A stretch of 64,000 nt of DNA from Sanguibacter antarcticus. GTDB taxonomy: Bacteria > Actinomycetota > Actinomycetes > Actinomycetales > Cellulomonadaceae. Positions 41,135 through 50,013 of this stretch are shown here, piece after piece. Numbering within the stretch: the stretch's first letter is position 1; every line of letters begins with the position of its first letter. The DNA lies in NCBI RefSeq assembly GCF_002564005.1, contig NZ_PDJG01000001.1, positions 558,001 to 622,000 on the forward strand, read 5' to 3'. The notes beneath the pieces are model-generated. The model saw only the letters and a list, made by a program, of their open reading frames with translations, did no database searches and had not been told where the DNA came from. Both the position numbers and the translations under genes were made by a program.

Positions 41135-42760
41135 ATGACCCGCGTGCGAAAAGTCGATGCTGGGACCGGGGACACCGGCCCGGCAGGCTCCGTGCGTGCG
41201 CTCGACGCTGACGACGTCTCTCAGGCCCTCGACCTGCTCGAGGAATCGCGAAGCAACGACGGCTCTGAGTCGCTCGATCGAGCGGTCGACCTCGAGAAGG
41301 CCGCACGAGCGCTCGGGAACGTCGAGCTGACGCTGCGCGCGAGGCTCGTCCAGGCAGACGCCATCGAGCGCCAAGGACACCTGGCCGAGGCGACACAGAT
41401 CATGTGGCAGGTCCACGACTATGCGGCGGACCACGACCGTCCCCGCCTGCTCGCGGGCAGCCACCTCGGCCTCTCCTGGGCTTTTCGCGACATCGGCGAC
41501 CGCGCCTCGTACCTGGAGCACTCCGTCAAGGCTGTCGATGCTCTCGACGAGGGCGTGCCGCTCACGATGCGCGCGCGCTACCTCATGCGCCTGGCCGACG
41601 CGCTCGGCGAGTCCGGCTCGGCAGAGGAGTCGCGTGCCCGCTACGAGCAGGCTGATCGACTGGCAGAGGAAGCCGGCGACGTGGCGCTCCGGCTGCGCTC
41701 GCTGAACAACCGAGCGTACGGCGAGTACGCGGCAGGCGACCTCGATCAGGCACAAGAGACGGTCGGCCGGCTCCTCGAGGTGAGCGAGCAGCACGCGATA
41801 CCGCTGCTGCCGCAGGTGTGGGACACCATCGGCCGCCTGCAGCTCGCCCTCGGCGACCACGCTGCTGCCGTGGCGAGCGCTCGCCGCGCGCTCGCGGAGA
41901 ACAGCCACCCCGCGACCCGTGAGATCACCGCGGACGCCGAGTTCAACCTGACCCTGGCTGCGGCGCTGCGCGGGCTCGGAGACCACGACGGCGCTCAGGA
42001 GGCGCTCGACCGTTGCCGCGAGACGAGCGAGCTGCACGGTCTACGGACCTGGAGAGCCCTGGCCGAGGAAGAGCAGTCTGCGATCCACGCCGGGCGCGGC
42101 GACTTCGAGTCGGCCTTCCGCTCGTACAAAGAGTTCTACGCGCTCGAGAAGGAGATGGTCTCGCACGAGCGCGAGGCACAGGCACGGCTGCAGCAGGCGA
42201 TGTTCGAGACGTCGGAGGCCCGCCAGGAGGCCGCACGGTTCCAGCACGAGTCGTTGCGAGACCCGCTCACCCAGCTGTTCAACAGACGCCACGTCGACCA
42301 GACCCTCCCCGGGCTGATCGTCGACGGACGCTCGCGCGGACTCTACGTCGCCGCGGCGCTCATCGACCTCGACCACTTCAAGCGGGTCAACGACACGTTC
42401 TCCCACGCCGTCGGCGACGAGGTGCTCGTGCAGGTCGGCGCGCTGATCGACGAGCTCGCCGACAGCATCGTGCTCCCCGCGAGCGCGTTCGCGGCCCGGC
42501 TGGGAGGAGAGGAGTTCCTGCTCGTCGTCCAGGCGGCCGACCGCAGCGGCGTGGTGACGCTGGTCGAGGGGCTGCGCCGTGCTGTCGCGGACCACGACTG
42601 GAGCCGGCTGACCGGCAACCTCCCGGTGACCGTGAGCATCGGCATCGCCACATCCCGGGACGACGACACGCAATCGACGCTCCTCTCTCGCGCAGACTCC
42701 CTCATGTACGCGGCGAAGCACGCGGGTCGCAACCGCAGCAGCGTCGACCAGCCCGGCTGA
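41135..42760 (+). CDS. TPR-GGDEF diguanylate cyclase
   Basis: 541 residues. Residues ~20-340 are helical repeats of TPR type (ALGNVELTLRARLVQADAIE, LGLSWAFRDIGDRASYLEHS, then RSYKEFYALEKEM), followed by a coiled region. Residues ~370-535 are a GGDEF domain: DPLTQLFNRRHVDQ, IDLDHFKRVNDTF, an intact active-site RLGGEEFLLV (~456) and SIGIATS...ADSLMYAAKHAGRN. The RxxD inhibitory site expected five residues before GGEEF is absent. No membrane segment or signal peptide, so a cytosolic enzyme making c-di-GMP, activated through its TPR part. Start ATG 41135 has a weak upstream region and is uncertain. Confidence 0.88.
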   Translation: MTRVRKVDAGTGDTGPAGSVRALDADDVSQALDLLEESRSNDGSESLDRAVDLEKAARALGNVELTLRARLVQADAIERQGHLAEATQIMWQVHDYAADHDRPRLLAGSHLGLSWAFRDIGDRASYLEHSVKAVDALDEGVPLTMRARYLMRLADALGESGSAEESRARYEQADRLAEEAGDVALRLRSLNNRAYGEYAAGDLDQAQETVGRLLEVSEQHAIPLLPQVWDTIGRLQLALGDHAAAVASARRALAENSHPATREITADAEFNLTLAAALRGLGDHDGAQEALDRCRETSELHGLRTWRALAEEEQSAIHAGRGDFESAFRSYKEFYALEKEMVSHEREAQARLQQAMFETSEARQEAARFQHESLRDPLTQLFNRRHVDQTLPGLIVDGRSRGLYVAAALIDLDHFKRVNDTFSHAVGDEVLVQVGALIDELADSIVLPASAFAARLGGEEFLLVVQAADRSGVVTLVEGLRRAVADHDWSRLTGNLPVTVSIGIATSRDDDTQSTLLSRADSLMYAAKHAGRNRSSVDQPG

Positions 42761-42780
42761 CGGCGTCGCGCGCACCTTGC

Positions 42781-43704
42781 TCAGCGCCCGGCGCCCAGCC
42801 GCTCGCAGACCTCGATGATCTCGTCGCGCAGGTGGCTCGCCTGCCCGGCGAAGGCACGCTGGCGGCGGGCATACTCCGCACGCCCCTCAGGAGTCTCGAT
42901 CCGGACAGCCCCCTCACCGAGGCTGGACACGTCGTAGGGGGACGCCTGCATATCGAGGGTCCGGACGTCGCGCGTCAGCTCGAAGCAGTCGAGGACGAGG
43001 TCGCCCGGAGCCGCAGGCCCGAGCTTGGAGACCCACTTGTAGAGGTCCATGGTGGCGTGCAGGCACCCAGGCTGCTCGAGCGCGACCTGCGACTCGCGTG
43101 TGGGCTGCAGGAGGTTGAGCGGACGGGCCTGCGGGGTGAAGAACCGGAACGCATCGAAGTGCGTGCACCGGATCTGGTGCGCCTCGACGACAGCGTCGGT
43201 TCCTTCGGCACCCAGCCTCAGCGGGAGCGAGTGCCGTGCGCTCGCAGCCTGCCGGTAGACCATCGCCCACTCGTGGAGACCGAAGCACGCAAGGTTCGCA
43301 GGACGTTCTCGGGTCGCAGAGAGCAGCGCGTGGACGTGCTGGACGGTCGCCCCCCGGTCAGCGAGGTACGCGTCGACGTCGAGAGAGACCGAGCCGTCGT
43401 CTCCGCTGCGGTGCCAGCGCCAGGCCGCACGCTCCACCAGGTCTGGGAGCGAGAGGGCGTCCCCGCCGAGCGTCACCCCCGCACCAGGGTGCCAGCGCCG
43501 CAGCTGTGCGGGACGGGTGCCGTAGTACGTGAAGAGGAAGTCGTCGATCTCGTGGACCCCGCCGCTCTGGCGACGCAGCCGCCACCCGGCCGTGAGCGCG
43601 TCGGCGCGCGACGCGTGACCCTCGCTGCGAGGTACCCACTCGCGGGCCTCGAGACGCGTCGAGGACGGGACGTCCACCGGGAGGTCAGAGACGGACGAGG
43701 ACAT
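42781..43704 (-). CDS. Conserved protein annotated in relatives as 3-methyladenine DNA glycosylase
   Basis: 307 residues. Distinct conserved-looking blocks are DFLFTYYGTRPAQLRRWHPG, ACFGLHEWAMVYRQ, AHQIRCTHFDAFRFFTP, LQPTRESQVALEQPGCLHA and MDLYKWVSKLGP with ASPYDVSSLG. I remember actinobacterial proteins with these blocks being labelled 3-methyladenine DNA glycosylase, but no helix-hairpin-helix or AAG active site can be pointed to, so the activity is unproven. Many His, Trp, Tyr and Cys residues suggest an enzyme or metal site. ATG 43704 follows TAGGCT by 6 nt (leaderless). Confidence 0.6.
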   Translation of the reverse strand: MSSSVSDLPVDVPSSTRLEAREWVPRSEGHASRADALTAGWRLRRQSGGVHEIDDFLFTYYGTRPAQLRRWHPGAGVTLGGDALSLPDLVERAAWRWHRSGDDGSVSLDVDAYLADRGATVQHVHALLSATRERPANLACFGLHEWAMVYRQAASARHSLPLRLGAEGTDAVVEAHQIRCTHFDAFRFFTPQARPLNLLQPTRESQVALEQPGCLHATMDLYKWVSKLGPAAPGDLVLDCFELTRDVRTLDMQASPYDVSSLGEGAVRIETPEGRAEYARRQRAFAGQASHLRDEIIEVCERLGAGR

Positions 43705-43730
43705 CGTCCGAGCCTACGCGTGCGCAGCGG

Positions 43731-44714
43731 TCAGAAGAGTGCGACCTTGCCCGGCTGCGGGAAGATCGTATCGATCTCCGCCAGGTCCTCGGCCGACAAC
43801 GGGTGCACCGCCGCAGCGTTCTCGCGCACCTGCGCAGCGCGCGTCGCCCCGGCGATGACGCTCGACACCGTAGGCTGCGCGGCGAGCCACGAGAACGCCA
43901 CCTGCACCTCGGTGAGCCCGCGTGCTGCCGCAAAGCCCGAGAGCGCCTCGAGCGTGTCCCACGGCGCCGAGTCGAGGACATGGCGCTTCGACTGGGTGAT
44001 CCGCCCGTCCGCGGGGGCCGCGTCGCGCCGGTACTTGCCCGTGAGCAGACCGTTCGCGAGGGGGAAGTACGGCAGCACGCCGAGGCCGTAGGCGCTCGAC
44101 GCAGGGATCACCTCGAGCTCGGCCCGCCGGTCGAGCAGGTTGTAGTGGTTCTGGCTCGAGACGAACCGCTCCGTGCCGAGCGCACGCGCGACGTGCTCCG
44201 CCTCGGCGACCTGCCACCCGGCGCGGTTGGAGTGCCCGACGTACCGGACCTTCCCCGAGGTCACGAGCGCGTCGAGGGCGCTGAGCGTCTCCTCGATCGG
44301 CGTCCCCGGGTCGGGTGTGTGGTGCTGGTACAGGTCGATCCAGTCGGTCCCGAGGCGTCGCAGCGACGCCTCGACCGAGGCGATGACGTATCGGCGTGAG
44401 CCGCGTGCGCCGAGGTCGGGTCCGTTCGCCCCGCGCGCGTCCATGCCGAACTTCGTCGCGACGACGACCTCGGAGCGTCGGGAGCCGAGGGCCTTGCCGA
44501 GGAGCTCCTCGGAGAGGCCTGGGTGCGCGCCGTAGACGTCGGCGACGTCGAAGAACGTGATCCCCGCGTCGAGCGCAGCCTCGACGACCTCCCGGCTCCC
44601 GTCGAGCGACTCGGTCGCGGTGTTCGGCCGGCCGAGGTTGTTGCAGCCGAGGCCAACCACGGACACGGTGAGGCCCGAGCGGCCGAGATGGCGCAGGTCA
44701 GAAGAGGTCGTCAT
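43731..44714 (-). CDS. Aldo/keto reductase
   Basis: 327-residue TIM-barrel NADPH oxidoreductase. The catalytic tetrad is visible: D56 and Y61 in FFDVADVYG, K88 in VATKFG, H131 in DLYQHHTPDP. The cofactor-binding end has SSVIAGATRAAQVREN. Similar to the AKR subfamily of potassium-channel beta/YajO-type proteins; substrate unknown. ATG 44714 follows TAGGTT by 7 nt (leaderless) and is preferred to GTG 44720. Divergent from the methyltransferase gene, which uses the same promoter geometry. Confidence 0.93.
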   Translation of the reverse strand: MTTSSDLRHLGRSGLTVSVVGLGCNNLGRPNTATESLDGSREVVEAALDAGITFFDVADVYGAHPGLSEELLGKALGSRRSEVVVATKFGMDARGANGPDLGARGSRRYVIASVEASLRRLGTDWIDLYQHHTPDPGTPIEETLSALDALVTSGKVRYVGHSNRAGWQVAEAEHVARALGTERFVSSQNHYNLLDRRAELEVIPASSAYGLGVLPYFPLANGLLTGKYRRDAAPADGRITQSKRHVLDSAPWDTLEALSGFAAARGLTEVQVAFSWLAAQPTVSSVIAGATRAAQVRENAAAVHPLSAEDLAEIDTIFPQPGKVALF

Positions 44715-44826
44715 GGGCACGAACCTACGTCCTGGTGGTCGTGGGCAGCCACTCGTGGGCCGTTCGTGTGACCACGATCTGAGAACCTGGTCTCATCGGG
44801 TCGTTCTCGCGCTTACCGTCAGCACT

Positions 44827-45723
44827 ATGAACCAGCCGACCCCGGTGCGTACCGCCGCGCAGTCCGAGTCGCTCCGCCAGGCACCGACCGGTGCGCTGGG
44901 GAGCGAACAGTCCCGTGAGTCCGAGTCCTACACCCACGGCCACCACGACTCTGTCCTGCGATCGCACCGGTCGCGCACCGCCGCGAACTCCGCGGCCCAC
45001 CTCGTCCCGCTGCTGCGCCCGGGCATGAGCGTCCTCGACGTCGGGTGCGGACCGGGGACGCTCACCGTCGACCTCGCTCGGCTCGTCGCTCCGGGGCAGG
45101 TGACCGGTGTCGACGCCGCGACGTCGATCCTCCGCAGCGCCCGCGAGCTCGCAGCCGGGTCTCGGCTCGGGAACGTCTCGTTCGAGCACGCGAACGCCTA
45201 CCAGCTCCCGTTCGCTGACGACACCTTCGACGTGGTGCACGCCCACCAGCTTCTCCAGCACCTCTCCGACCCGGTCGCAGCCATCGCCGAGATGCGCCGC
45301 GTCACGAAGCCAGGCGGCATCGTCGCCGCCCGGGACGCCGACTACGCCGCCATGACGTGGTACCCCGAGTCTGCGGGCCTGACGGAGTGGAACGCGCTGT
45401 ACCACGAGGTGACGTCGGCCTACGGATACCAGGCAGACGCAGGGCGCCGCCTGTTCAGCTGGTTCCAGGAGGCGGGTTTTGTGCCCGACGACCTCACGGC
45501 ATCGGCTGGCGTCTGGTGCTACGCGACGCCCGAGGCCCGGAGCTGGTGGGGCGGGCTGTGGGCCGAACGATGTATCGCGTCGAACTTCGCACGCCAGGCC
45601 AAGGAGTCCAATCTCGCGGACGACGTCCTGCTCGAAGAGCTGGCGCACGAGTGGCAGCGCTGGTCCGAGCAGCCCGACGGCTGGTTCAGCGTCCTCAACG
45701 GTGAGGTCCTGGCCCGCGTCTGA
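44827..45723 (+). CDS. Class I SAM-dependent methyltransferase
   Basis: 298 residues. The SAM motif I is MSVLDVGCGPGTLTVDLARL (~70-88), followed by VTGVDAAT and the FDVVHAHQLLQHLSDP motif and VTKPGGIVAARD, as in UbiE/Methyltransf_11. The C-terminal 120 residues (YGYQADAGRRLFSWFQEAGF, then WWGGLWAERCIASNFARQA) are those of the UbiE-like/arsenite- or small-molecule-methyltransferase subgroup. Substrate unknown. ATG 44827 follows TACCGT by 7 nt with no RBS; longer frames overlap the divergent reductase gene. Confidence 0.88.
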   Translation: MNQPTPVRTAAQSESLRQAPTGALGSEQSRESESYTHGHHDSVLRSHRSRTAANSAAHLVPLLRPGMSVLDVGCGPGTLTVDLARLVAPGQVTGVDAATSILRSARELAAGSRLGNVSFEHANAYQLPFADDTFDVVHAHQLLQHLSDPVAAIAEMRRVTKPGGIVAARDADYAAMTWYPESAGLTEWNALYHEVTSAYGYQADAGRRLFSWFQEAGFVPDDLTASAGVWCYATPEARSWWGGLWAERCIASNFARQAKESNLADDVLLEELAHEWQRWSEQPDGWFSVLNGEVLARV

Positions 45724-45760
45724 GGGGCGCACCACCTCGCGAGACACGTAGGCTGGTCCC

Positions 45761-46552
45761 GTGCGCATCGCGAGATTTACCACTGGAGACGACCCCCGAT
45801 TCGGCCTCGTGCAGACCGAGCACGGCAAGGACTACCTCGCCGTCCTCAACGGCGACCCGTTGTTCATGCCCGTCAACCCCACGGGGGAGCGGATCGAGAT
45901 CGGGGACGGCGTCCGGCTGCTCGCCCCCGTCATCCCACGCTCGAAGGTCGTGGGTGTCGGCCGCAACTACGCCGACCACGCGGCCGAGATGGGAAACGAC
46001 CTCCCGACCAGCCCGTTGCTGTTCTTCAAGCCCAACACCTCGATCATCGGGCCCGACGATCCCATCATCCTGCCCGACTTCACGAGCGAGGTGAGCTACG
46101 AGGCCGAGCTCGCTGTCGTCATCGGCCGGCTCACCAAAGATGTGACGCCCGAGAACGCCCACAAGCACATCCTCGGCTACACGGTCGCGAACGACGTCAC
46201 GGCTCGTGACGCCCAGCGCACCGACGACCAGTGGGCCCGGGCCAAGGGCTTCGACACGTCGTGCCCCGTCGGTCCGTGGATCGTCACGGATCTCGCGACC
46301 GACGAGCTCGGTGTGAGCTCGCGGGTCAACGGCGAGCCGCGGCAGGACGGCAACACCCGCGATCTCGTGTTCGACATCGCCTACCTCGTGTCCTACATCT
46401 CTGAGGCGTTCACGCTCCTTCCCGGCGACCTCATCCTCACCGGCACACCCGCGGGCGTCGGCCCGATCGTCGCCGGCGACCGCGTCGAGTGCGAGGTCGA
46501 AGGCATCGGCGTCCTGAGCAACCCTGTCGTCCGGCGCGGCGTCACCGACTGA
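45761..46552 (+). CDS. Fumarylacetoacetate hydrolase family protein
   Basis: 263-residue FAH-fold enzyme. VGVGRNYADHAAEMG, PLLFFKPNTSIIGPDDPI, then VSYEAELAVVIG with metal-binding Glu residues, NDVTARDAQ with Asp, the FDTSCPVGPWIV loop and LTGTPAGVGP near the C-terminus. Members are acylpyruvate hydrolases, oxaloacetate decarboxylases or 2-hydroxyhepta-dienedioate isomerases; which one cannot be decided. GTG 45761 follows TAGGCT by 6 nt (leaderless). gltX follows 83 nt later in the same direction, an arrangement I believe common in Micrococcales. Confidence 0.92.
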   Translation: MRIARFTTGDDPRFGLVQTEHGKDYLAVLNGDPLFMPVNPTGERIEIGDGVRLLAPVIPRSKVVGVGRNYADHAAEMGNDLPTSPLLFFKPNTSIIGPDDPIILPDFTSEVSYEAELAVVIGRLTKDVTPENAHKHILGYTVANDVTARDAQRTDDQWARAKGFDTSCPVGPWIVTDLATDELGVSSRVNGEPRQDGNTRDLVFDIAYLVSYISEAFTLLPGDLILTGTPAGVGPIVAGDRVECEVEGIGVLSNPVVRRGVTD

Positions 46553-46635
46553 CGGCCTAGCCCGGGCGGGCCGCTCCTGCGGCTCGCTCCTCCCGAGACT
46601 GATCCCGAAACCGATCCCGAAATCCAGGTGCGTCC

Positions 46636-48183
46636 GTGTCTGCAGAGTCCCTCCCCGTCGTGTCCCAGCCGAGCCCGGGTGCGCGTGCGCTCCCGGCGAC
46701 CGGCAGCGACGTCCGTGTCCGGTTCTGTCCCTCGCCCACGGGGACGCCGCACGTCGGCCTCATCCGGACGGCGTTGTTCAACTGGGCGTACGCGCGGCAC
46801 GTCGGCGGGACCTTCGTGTTCCGCATCGAGGACACGGACGCCGAGCGCGACTCCGAGGACAGCTACCGCCAGGTCCTCGACGCCCTGCGGTGGTTGGGGC
46901 TCGACTGGGACGAGGGTGTCGAGGTCGGCGGACCGCACGGCCCGTACCGCCAGTCGCAGCGTGGTGACATCTACCAGGACGTCATCGCGCGGCTCGTCGA
47001 CGGAGGGTACGCCTACGAGTCCTTCTCGACTCCGGAGGAGACCGAGGCGCGCAACGTCGCCGCCGGCCGGTCCAAGGTCATGGGCTACGACGGCTTCGAC
47101 CGGGACCTCACCGACGAGCAGAAGGCAGAGTTCCGTGCCCAGGGGCGCGAGCCCGTGCTCCGGCTGCGGATGCCTGACGAGGACGTGACGTTCACCGACC
47201 TCGTGCGCGGCGACGTGACCTTCAAGGCGGGGACGGTTCCCGACTACGTCATCGTCCGGGCCAACGGTCAGCCTCTCTACACGCTCGTCAACCCGGTCGA
47301 CGACGCGCTCATGGAGATCACCCATGTGCTGCGCGGAGAGGACCTCCTCTCGTCTACCCCGCGCCAGGTGGTGCTCTATCAGGCGCTGCTCGAGCTCGGC
47401 GTCGCGAAGGTGGTCCCCGCGTTCGGGCACCTGCCGTACGTCATGGGTGAGGGCAACAAGAAGCTCTCGAAGCGGGACCCTGCGTCCAACCTGTTCCTGC
47501 ACCGCGAGCGAGGGTTCGTCCCCGAGGGCCTCCTCAACTATCTGGCGCTCCTCGGGTGGAGCATCGCTGCGGACAACGACATCTTCACCCTCGACGAGAT
47601 GGTCGCCGCGTTCGACGTCGCTGACGTCCTGCCCAACCCTGCGCGCTTCGACCTCAAGAAGGCCGAGGCGATCAACGCTACGCACCTGCGTCTGCTCAGC
47701 GGCGAGGACTTCCGCAACCGGCTCGTGCCGTACCTGCACGCCGGTGGAGTGCTCCCGGCAGCCGCGTACACGGATCTCGACGACGCGCACCGCCGTCTGC
47801 TCGACGCGGGTGCTCCGCTCGTCCAGGAGCGCATGACGCTCCTCGGCGAGGCTCCCGGCATGCTCGGTTTCCTCTTCGCAGCCGACGACGCTGTGGCGTT
47901 CGAGGAGGAGGCTCTCGCCTCGCTCCGCGAGGAGGCGCCGGCTGTGCTCGACGCCGCGATCGAGACGCTCGCTGCGCTGGACGACTTCGGTCCGGCTGCC
48001 CAGCAGGAGGCGCTCAAGGCGACCCTCGTCGAGGGCCTCGGTATCAAGCCGAAGTTCGCCTTCGCGCCGCTGCGCGTGGCGATCACCGGACGCCGCGTGT
48101 CTCCGCCGCTCTTCGAGTCGATGGAGATCCTCGGCAAGGATGCGTCCCTCGTGCGGCTGCGGGCGCTGCGCGCACGCCTGTGA
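46636..48183 (+). CDS. gltX: Glutamyl-tRNA synthetase (probably nondiscriminating)
   Basis: 515-residue class I synthetase. HIGH-like [19 protein letters not shown] (~32-50), FRIEDTD, and KMSKS-like KKLSKRD at ~275 are present, as is the helical anticodon-binding C-terminal part. Because the genome encodes GatCAB and no glnS is seen in this window, this enzyme likely also glutamylates tRNA(Gln), the product then being amidated by GatCAB. The first 20 residues are an extension with little conservation; GTG 46636 has AGGTG 8 nt upstream. Its stop overlaps the next gene (GTGA). Confidence 0.96.
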   Translation: MSAESLPVVSQPSPGARALPATGSDVRVRFCPSPTGTPHVGLIRTALFNWAYARHVGGTFVFRIEDTDAERDSEDSYRQVLDALRWLGLDWDEGVEVGGPHGPYRQSQRGDIYQDVIARLVDGGYAYESFSTPEETEARNVAAGRSKVMGYDGFDRDLTDEQKAEFRAQGREPVLRLRMPDEDVTFTDLVRGDVTFKAGTVPDYVIVRANGQPLYTLVNPVDDALMEITHVLRGEDLLSSTPRQVVLYQALLELGVAKVVPAFGHLPYVMGEGNKKLSKRDPASNLFLHRERGFVPEGLLNYLALLGWSIAADNDIFTLDEMVAAFDVADVLPNPARFDLKKAEAINATHLRLLSGEDFRNRLVPYLHAGGVLPAAAYTDLDDAHRRLLDAGAPLVQERMTLLGEAPGMLGFLFAADDAVAFEEEALASLREEAPAVLDAAIETLAALDDFGPAAQQEALKATLVEGLGIKPKFAFAPLRVAITGRRVSPPLFESMEILGKDASLVRLRALRARL

Positions 48184-48953
48184 CGGCCGAGCAGGTCGGG
48201 GCAGCCGTGGTCGGCGGAGATCTCGACGGGGTCCTCTTCGACATCGACGACACTCTCGTCGACACGCGCTCTGCGTTCGGGACCGCGATGGCGACCGTCG
48301 CTGCGGTCTACCTGCCGCACGTCCCGGCGCAGCAGTACGCCGAGGTCCTCGCCGTCTGGCGACGCGACGCCGGTGGTCACTACCGTGCGTACACGCGCGG
48401 AGACCTCCCGTTCCGTCGCCAGCGGCACCTGCGCGCCAACGAGCTCCAGGAGACCTTCGGAGGACAGCCCGTCGCCGAGGAAAAGTTCGACGCGTGGGAC
48501 GCGGTCTTCGAGGCGGCTTTCGAGGGTGCCTGGACGCCGCACGACGACGCCCTCGCTGCGATCGACGCCATCGTCGGCGCCGGTGTCGCGGTCGGTGCGC
48601 TCTCCAACGCGTCGTCGGGCTACCAGACGCGCAAGCTCGAGTGCGCAGGGCTGGCCCACGTCCCGATGCTCGTCGGGGTCGACACCCTGGGGTTCGGCAA
48701 GCCGGACCCGCGCGTGTTCCTCGAGGCGTGCCGGCGGCTCGGCACCGCTCCCTCACGGACGCTCTACGTCGGCGACGAGCTCGACTTCGACGCTCGGGCT
48801 GCCCTCGCAGCCGGGCTGCAGGCCGTCTGGATCGACCGTCCGGGGTCCCGGCGTGGCGGCTCGTACATCGAGGACCCGGCCCTGGCGGCGGGGGAGGGGA
48901 TCCGCGTCGTGACGACGCTGGCGGAGATCGTCCCGCTCGTCGTCGAGCCCTGA
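48180..48953 (+). CDS. HAD family hydrolase
   Basis: 257-residue haloacid-dehalogenase-type phosphatase. Motif [12 protein letters not shown] (~residue 19) with nucleophile and acid Asp, motif II in [17 protein letters not shown], motif III Lys in [13 protein letters not shown], motif [19 protein letters not shown]. The cap is the helical C1 type. Likely a small-metabolite phosphatase (phosphoglycolate or nucleotide type). It starts with GTG overlapping the gltX stop (GTGA), so it is translationally coupled to the synthetase. Confidence 0.9.
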   Translation: MTAEQVGAAVVGGDLDGVLFDIDDTLVDTRSAFGTAMATVAAVYLPHVPAQQYAEVLAVWRRDAGGHYRAYTRGDLPFRRQRHLRANELQETFGGQPVAEEKFDAWDAVFEAAFEGAWTPHDDALAAIDAIVGAGVAVGALSNASSGYQTRKLECAGLAHVPMLVGVDTLGFGKPDPRVFLEACRRLGTAPSRTLYVGDELDFDARAALAAGLQAVWIDRPGSRRGGSYIEDPALAAGEGIRVVTTLAEIVPLVVEP

Positions 48954-48995
48954 CCCCGCGGGGTCTGTGCTCAGAGAGCGCTCGAACCGACCGGG

Positions 48996-49943
48996 TCAGC
49001 GCTGCCGTGCGACGAGTGCCGCGATCGACCGGACGGTCGCAGGCATGTCGGCGCCGTCCTTCCACACCATGCGCAGGGACCTCCCGAGCGCGAGGTCCGG
49101 GACGTCGATCTGGACGAGCGATCCCCGGACGAGGTCGTCCTCGACCGCGAGCAGGGACAGGACGGTGACCGCGTCCGAGTACTGCACCGTGGTCTTGAGC
49201 GCCGACGTCGACCCGAGGTGCGGCAGGTGGCTGGGCAGGAGCGTCCCGGCAGCACGCAGCGCACGTTCGAGGATCTCGCGCGTACCGGACCCGCCCTCGC
49301 GGACGACGAGATGCGCTGCGACGAGCTCGGCGAGCGACGCACGACGCCCCCGGCGATGAGCCCACGGATGGTCGGGGCCGACGACCACGACGAGGGAGTC
49401 GTGGACGATCGTCCGGCTGCGCAAGCCTCTCCGCACGGAGGTGCCTTCGACGAACCCGAGGTCGGCGTCGCCAGACACGACGAGATCCATGACGTCGTGA
49501 GAGTTGCGCACGACGAGCTCGACGTCCACCCGTCCGTGGTCGTGCGTCAGCTGAGCGAGCCATCGCGGCGCCAGGTACTCGGCGATCGTCATGCTCGCGG
49601 CGAGCCGGACCCGCGGCGACGGTGCGTCGCGCAGCGCCGTCACACCGCGCTCGAAGCTGTCCGAGGCGTCGAGGACCTCACGGGCCCAGGTCGCGGCGGC
49701 CCTGCCGGCGTCGGTGAGGTGGGTCCCGCGGGTGCCGCGAGCGAGCAGCTCGAGGCCGAGCGTCCGTTCGAGGCGCTTCATGCTTGCTGAGGCGCTCGGC
49801 TGCGAGAGGCCGAGAGCGCGTGCTGCCCCGCTGATCGAGCCGTGGGCGTCAGCAGCGACGAGGACCTCGAGCGCGGTGAGCGGCGCTCGTGAGCGCCGCG
49901 GCAGCAGCGCTGCAGGGTGGCCGACGGCAGGTCCTGAATCCAT
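48996..49943 (-). CDS. LysR family transcriptional regulator
   Basis: 315 residues. The N-terminal HTH is LTALEVLVAADAHGSISGAARALGLSQPSAS..., with a linker helix, and the C-terminal part is a periplasmic-binding-type effector domain (VRLAASMTIAEYLAPRWLAQL ... LVVVVGPDHPWA). It resembles CysL/YeiE-type LysR proteins, and is divergent from a YeiH-type exporter, the same pairing as E. coli YeiE-YeiH. TAGCCT lies 6 nt before ATG 49943 (leaderless) and forms half of a palindrome that is the likely binding site. The regulator probably controls both genes. Confidence 0.92.
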   Translation of the reverse strand: MDSGPAVGHPAALLPRRSRAPLTALEVLVAADAHGSISGAARALGLSQPSASASMKRLERTLGLELLARGTRGTHLTDAGRAAATWAREVLDASDSFERGVTALRDAPSPRVRLAASMTIAEYLAPRWLAQLTHDHGRVDVELVVRNSHDVMDLVVSGDADLGFVEGTSVRRGLRSRTIVHDSLVVVVGPDHPWAHRRGRRASLAELVAAHLVVREGGSGTREILERALRAAGTLLPSHLPHLGSTSALKTTVQYSDAVTVLSLLAVEDDLVRGSLVQIDVPDLALGRSLRMVWKDGADMPATVRSIAALVARQR

Positions 49944-49956
49944 AGCCTGAGGCTAT
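49942..49956. promoter_or_regulatory. Candidate LysR operator (T-N11-A)
   Basis: ATAGCCTGAGGCTAT, a perfect 15-bp palindrome with the LysR core T-N11-A (49943-49955). It includes two bases of the regulator's start codon and its -10 hexamer, and is 58 bp before the exporter start. Confidence 0.6.
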
Positions 49957-50013
49957 ACCTCCATGCGTATGAACCTGATGTGCTGGCGCCGTTCGGCAGT
50001 GCACGGTGGAAGC

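Noticed and set aside
46393..49563. 1,056-codon minus-strand open frame
   Set aside because: It covers gltX, the HAD gene and part of the LysR gene in the wrong frame; composition is Arg/Ala-rich and no motif is present.
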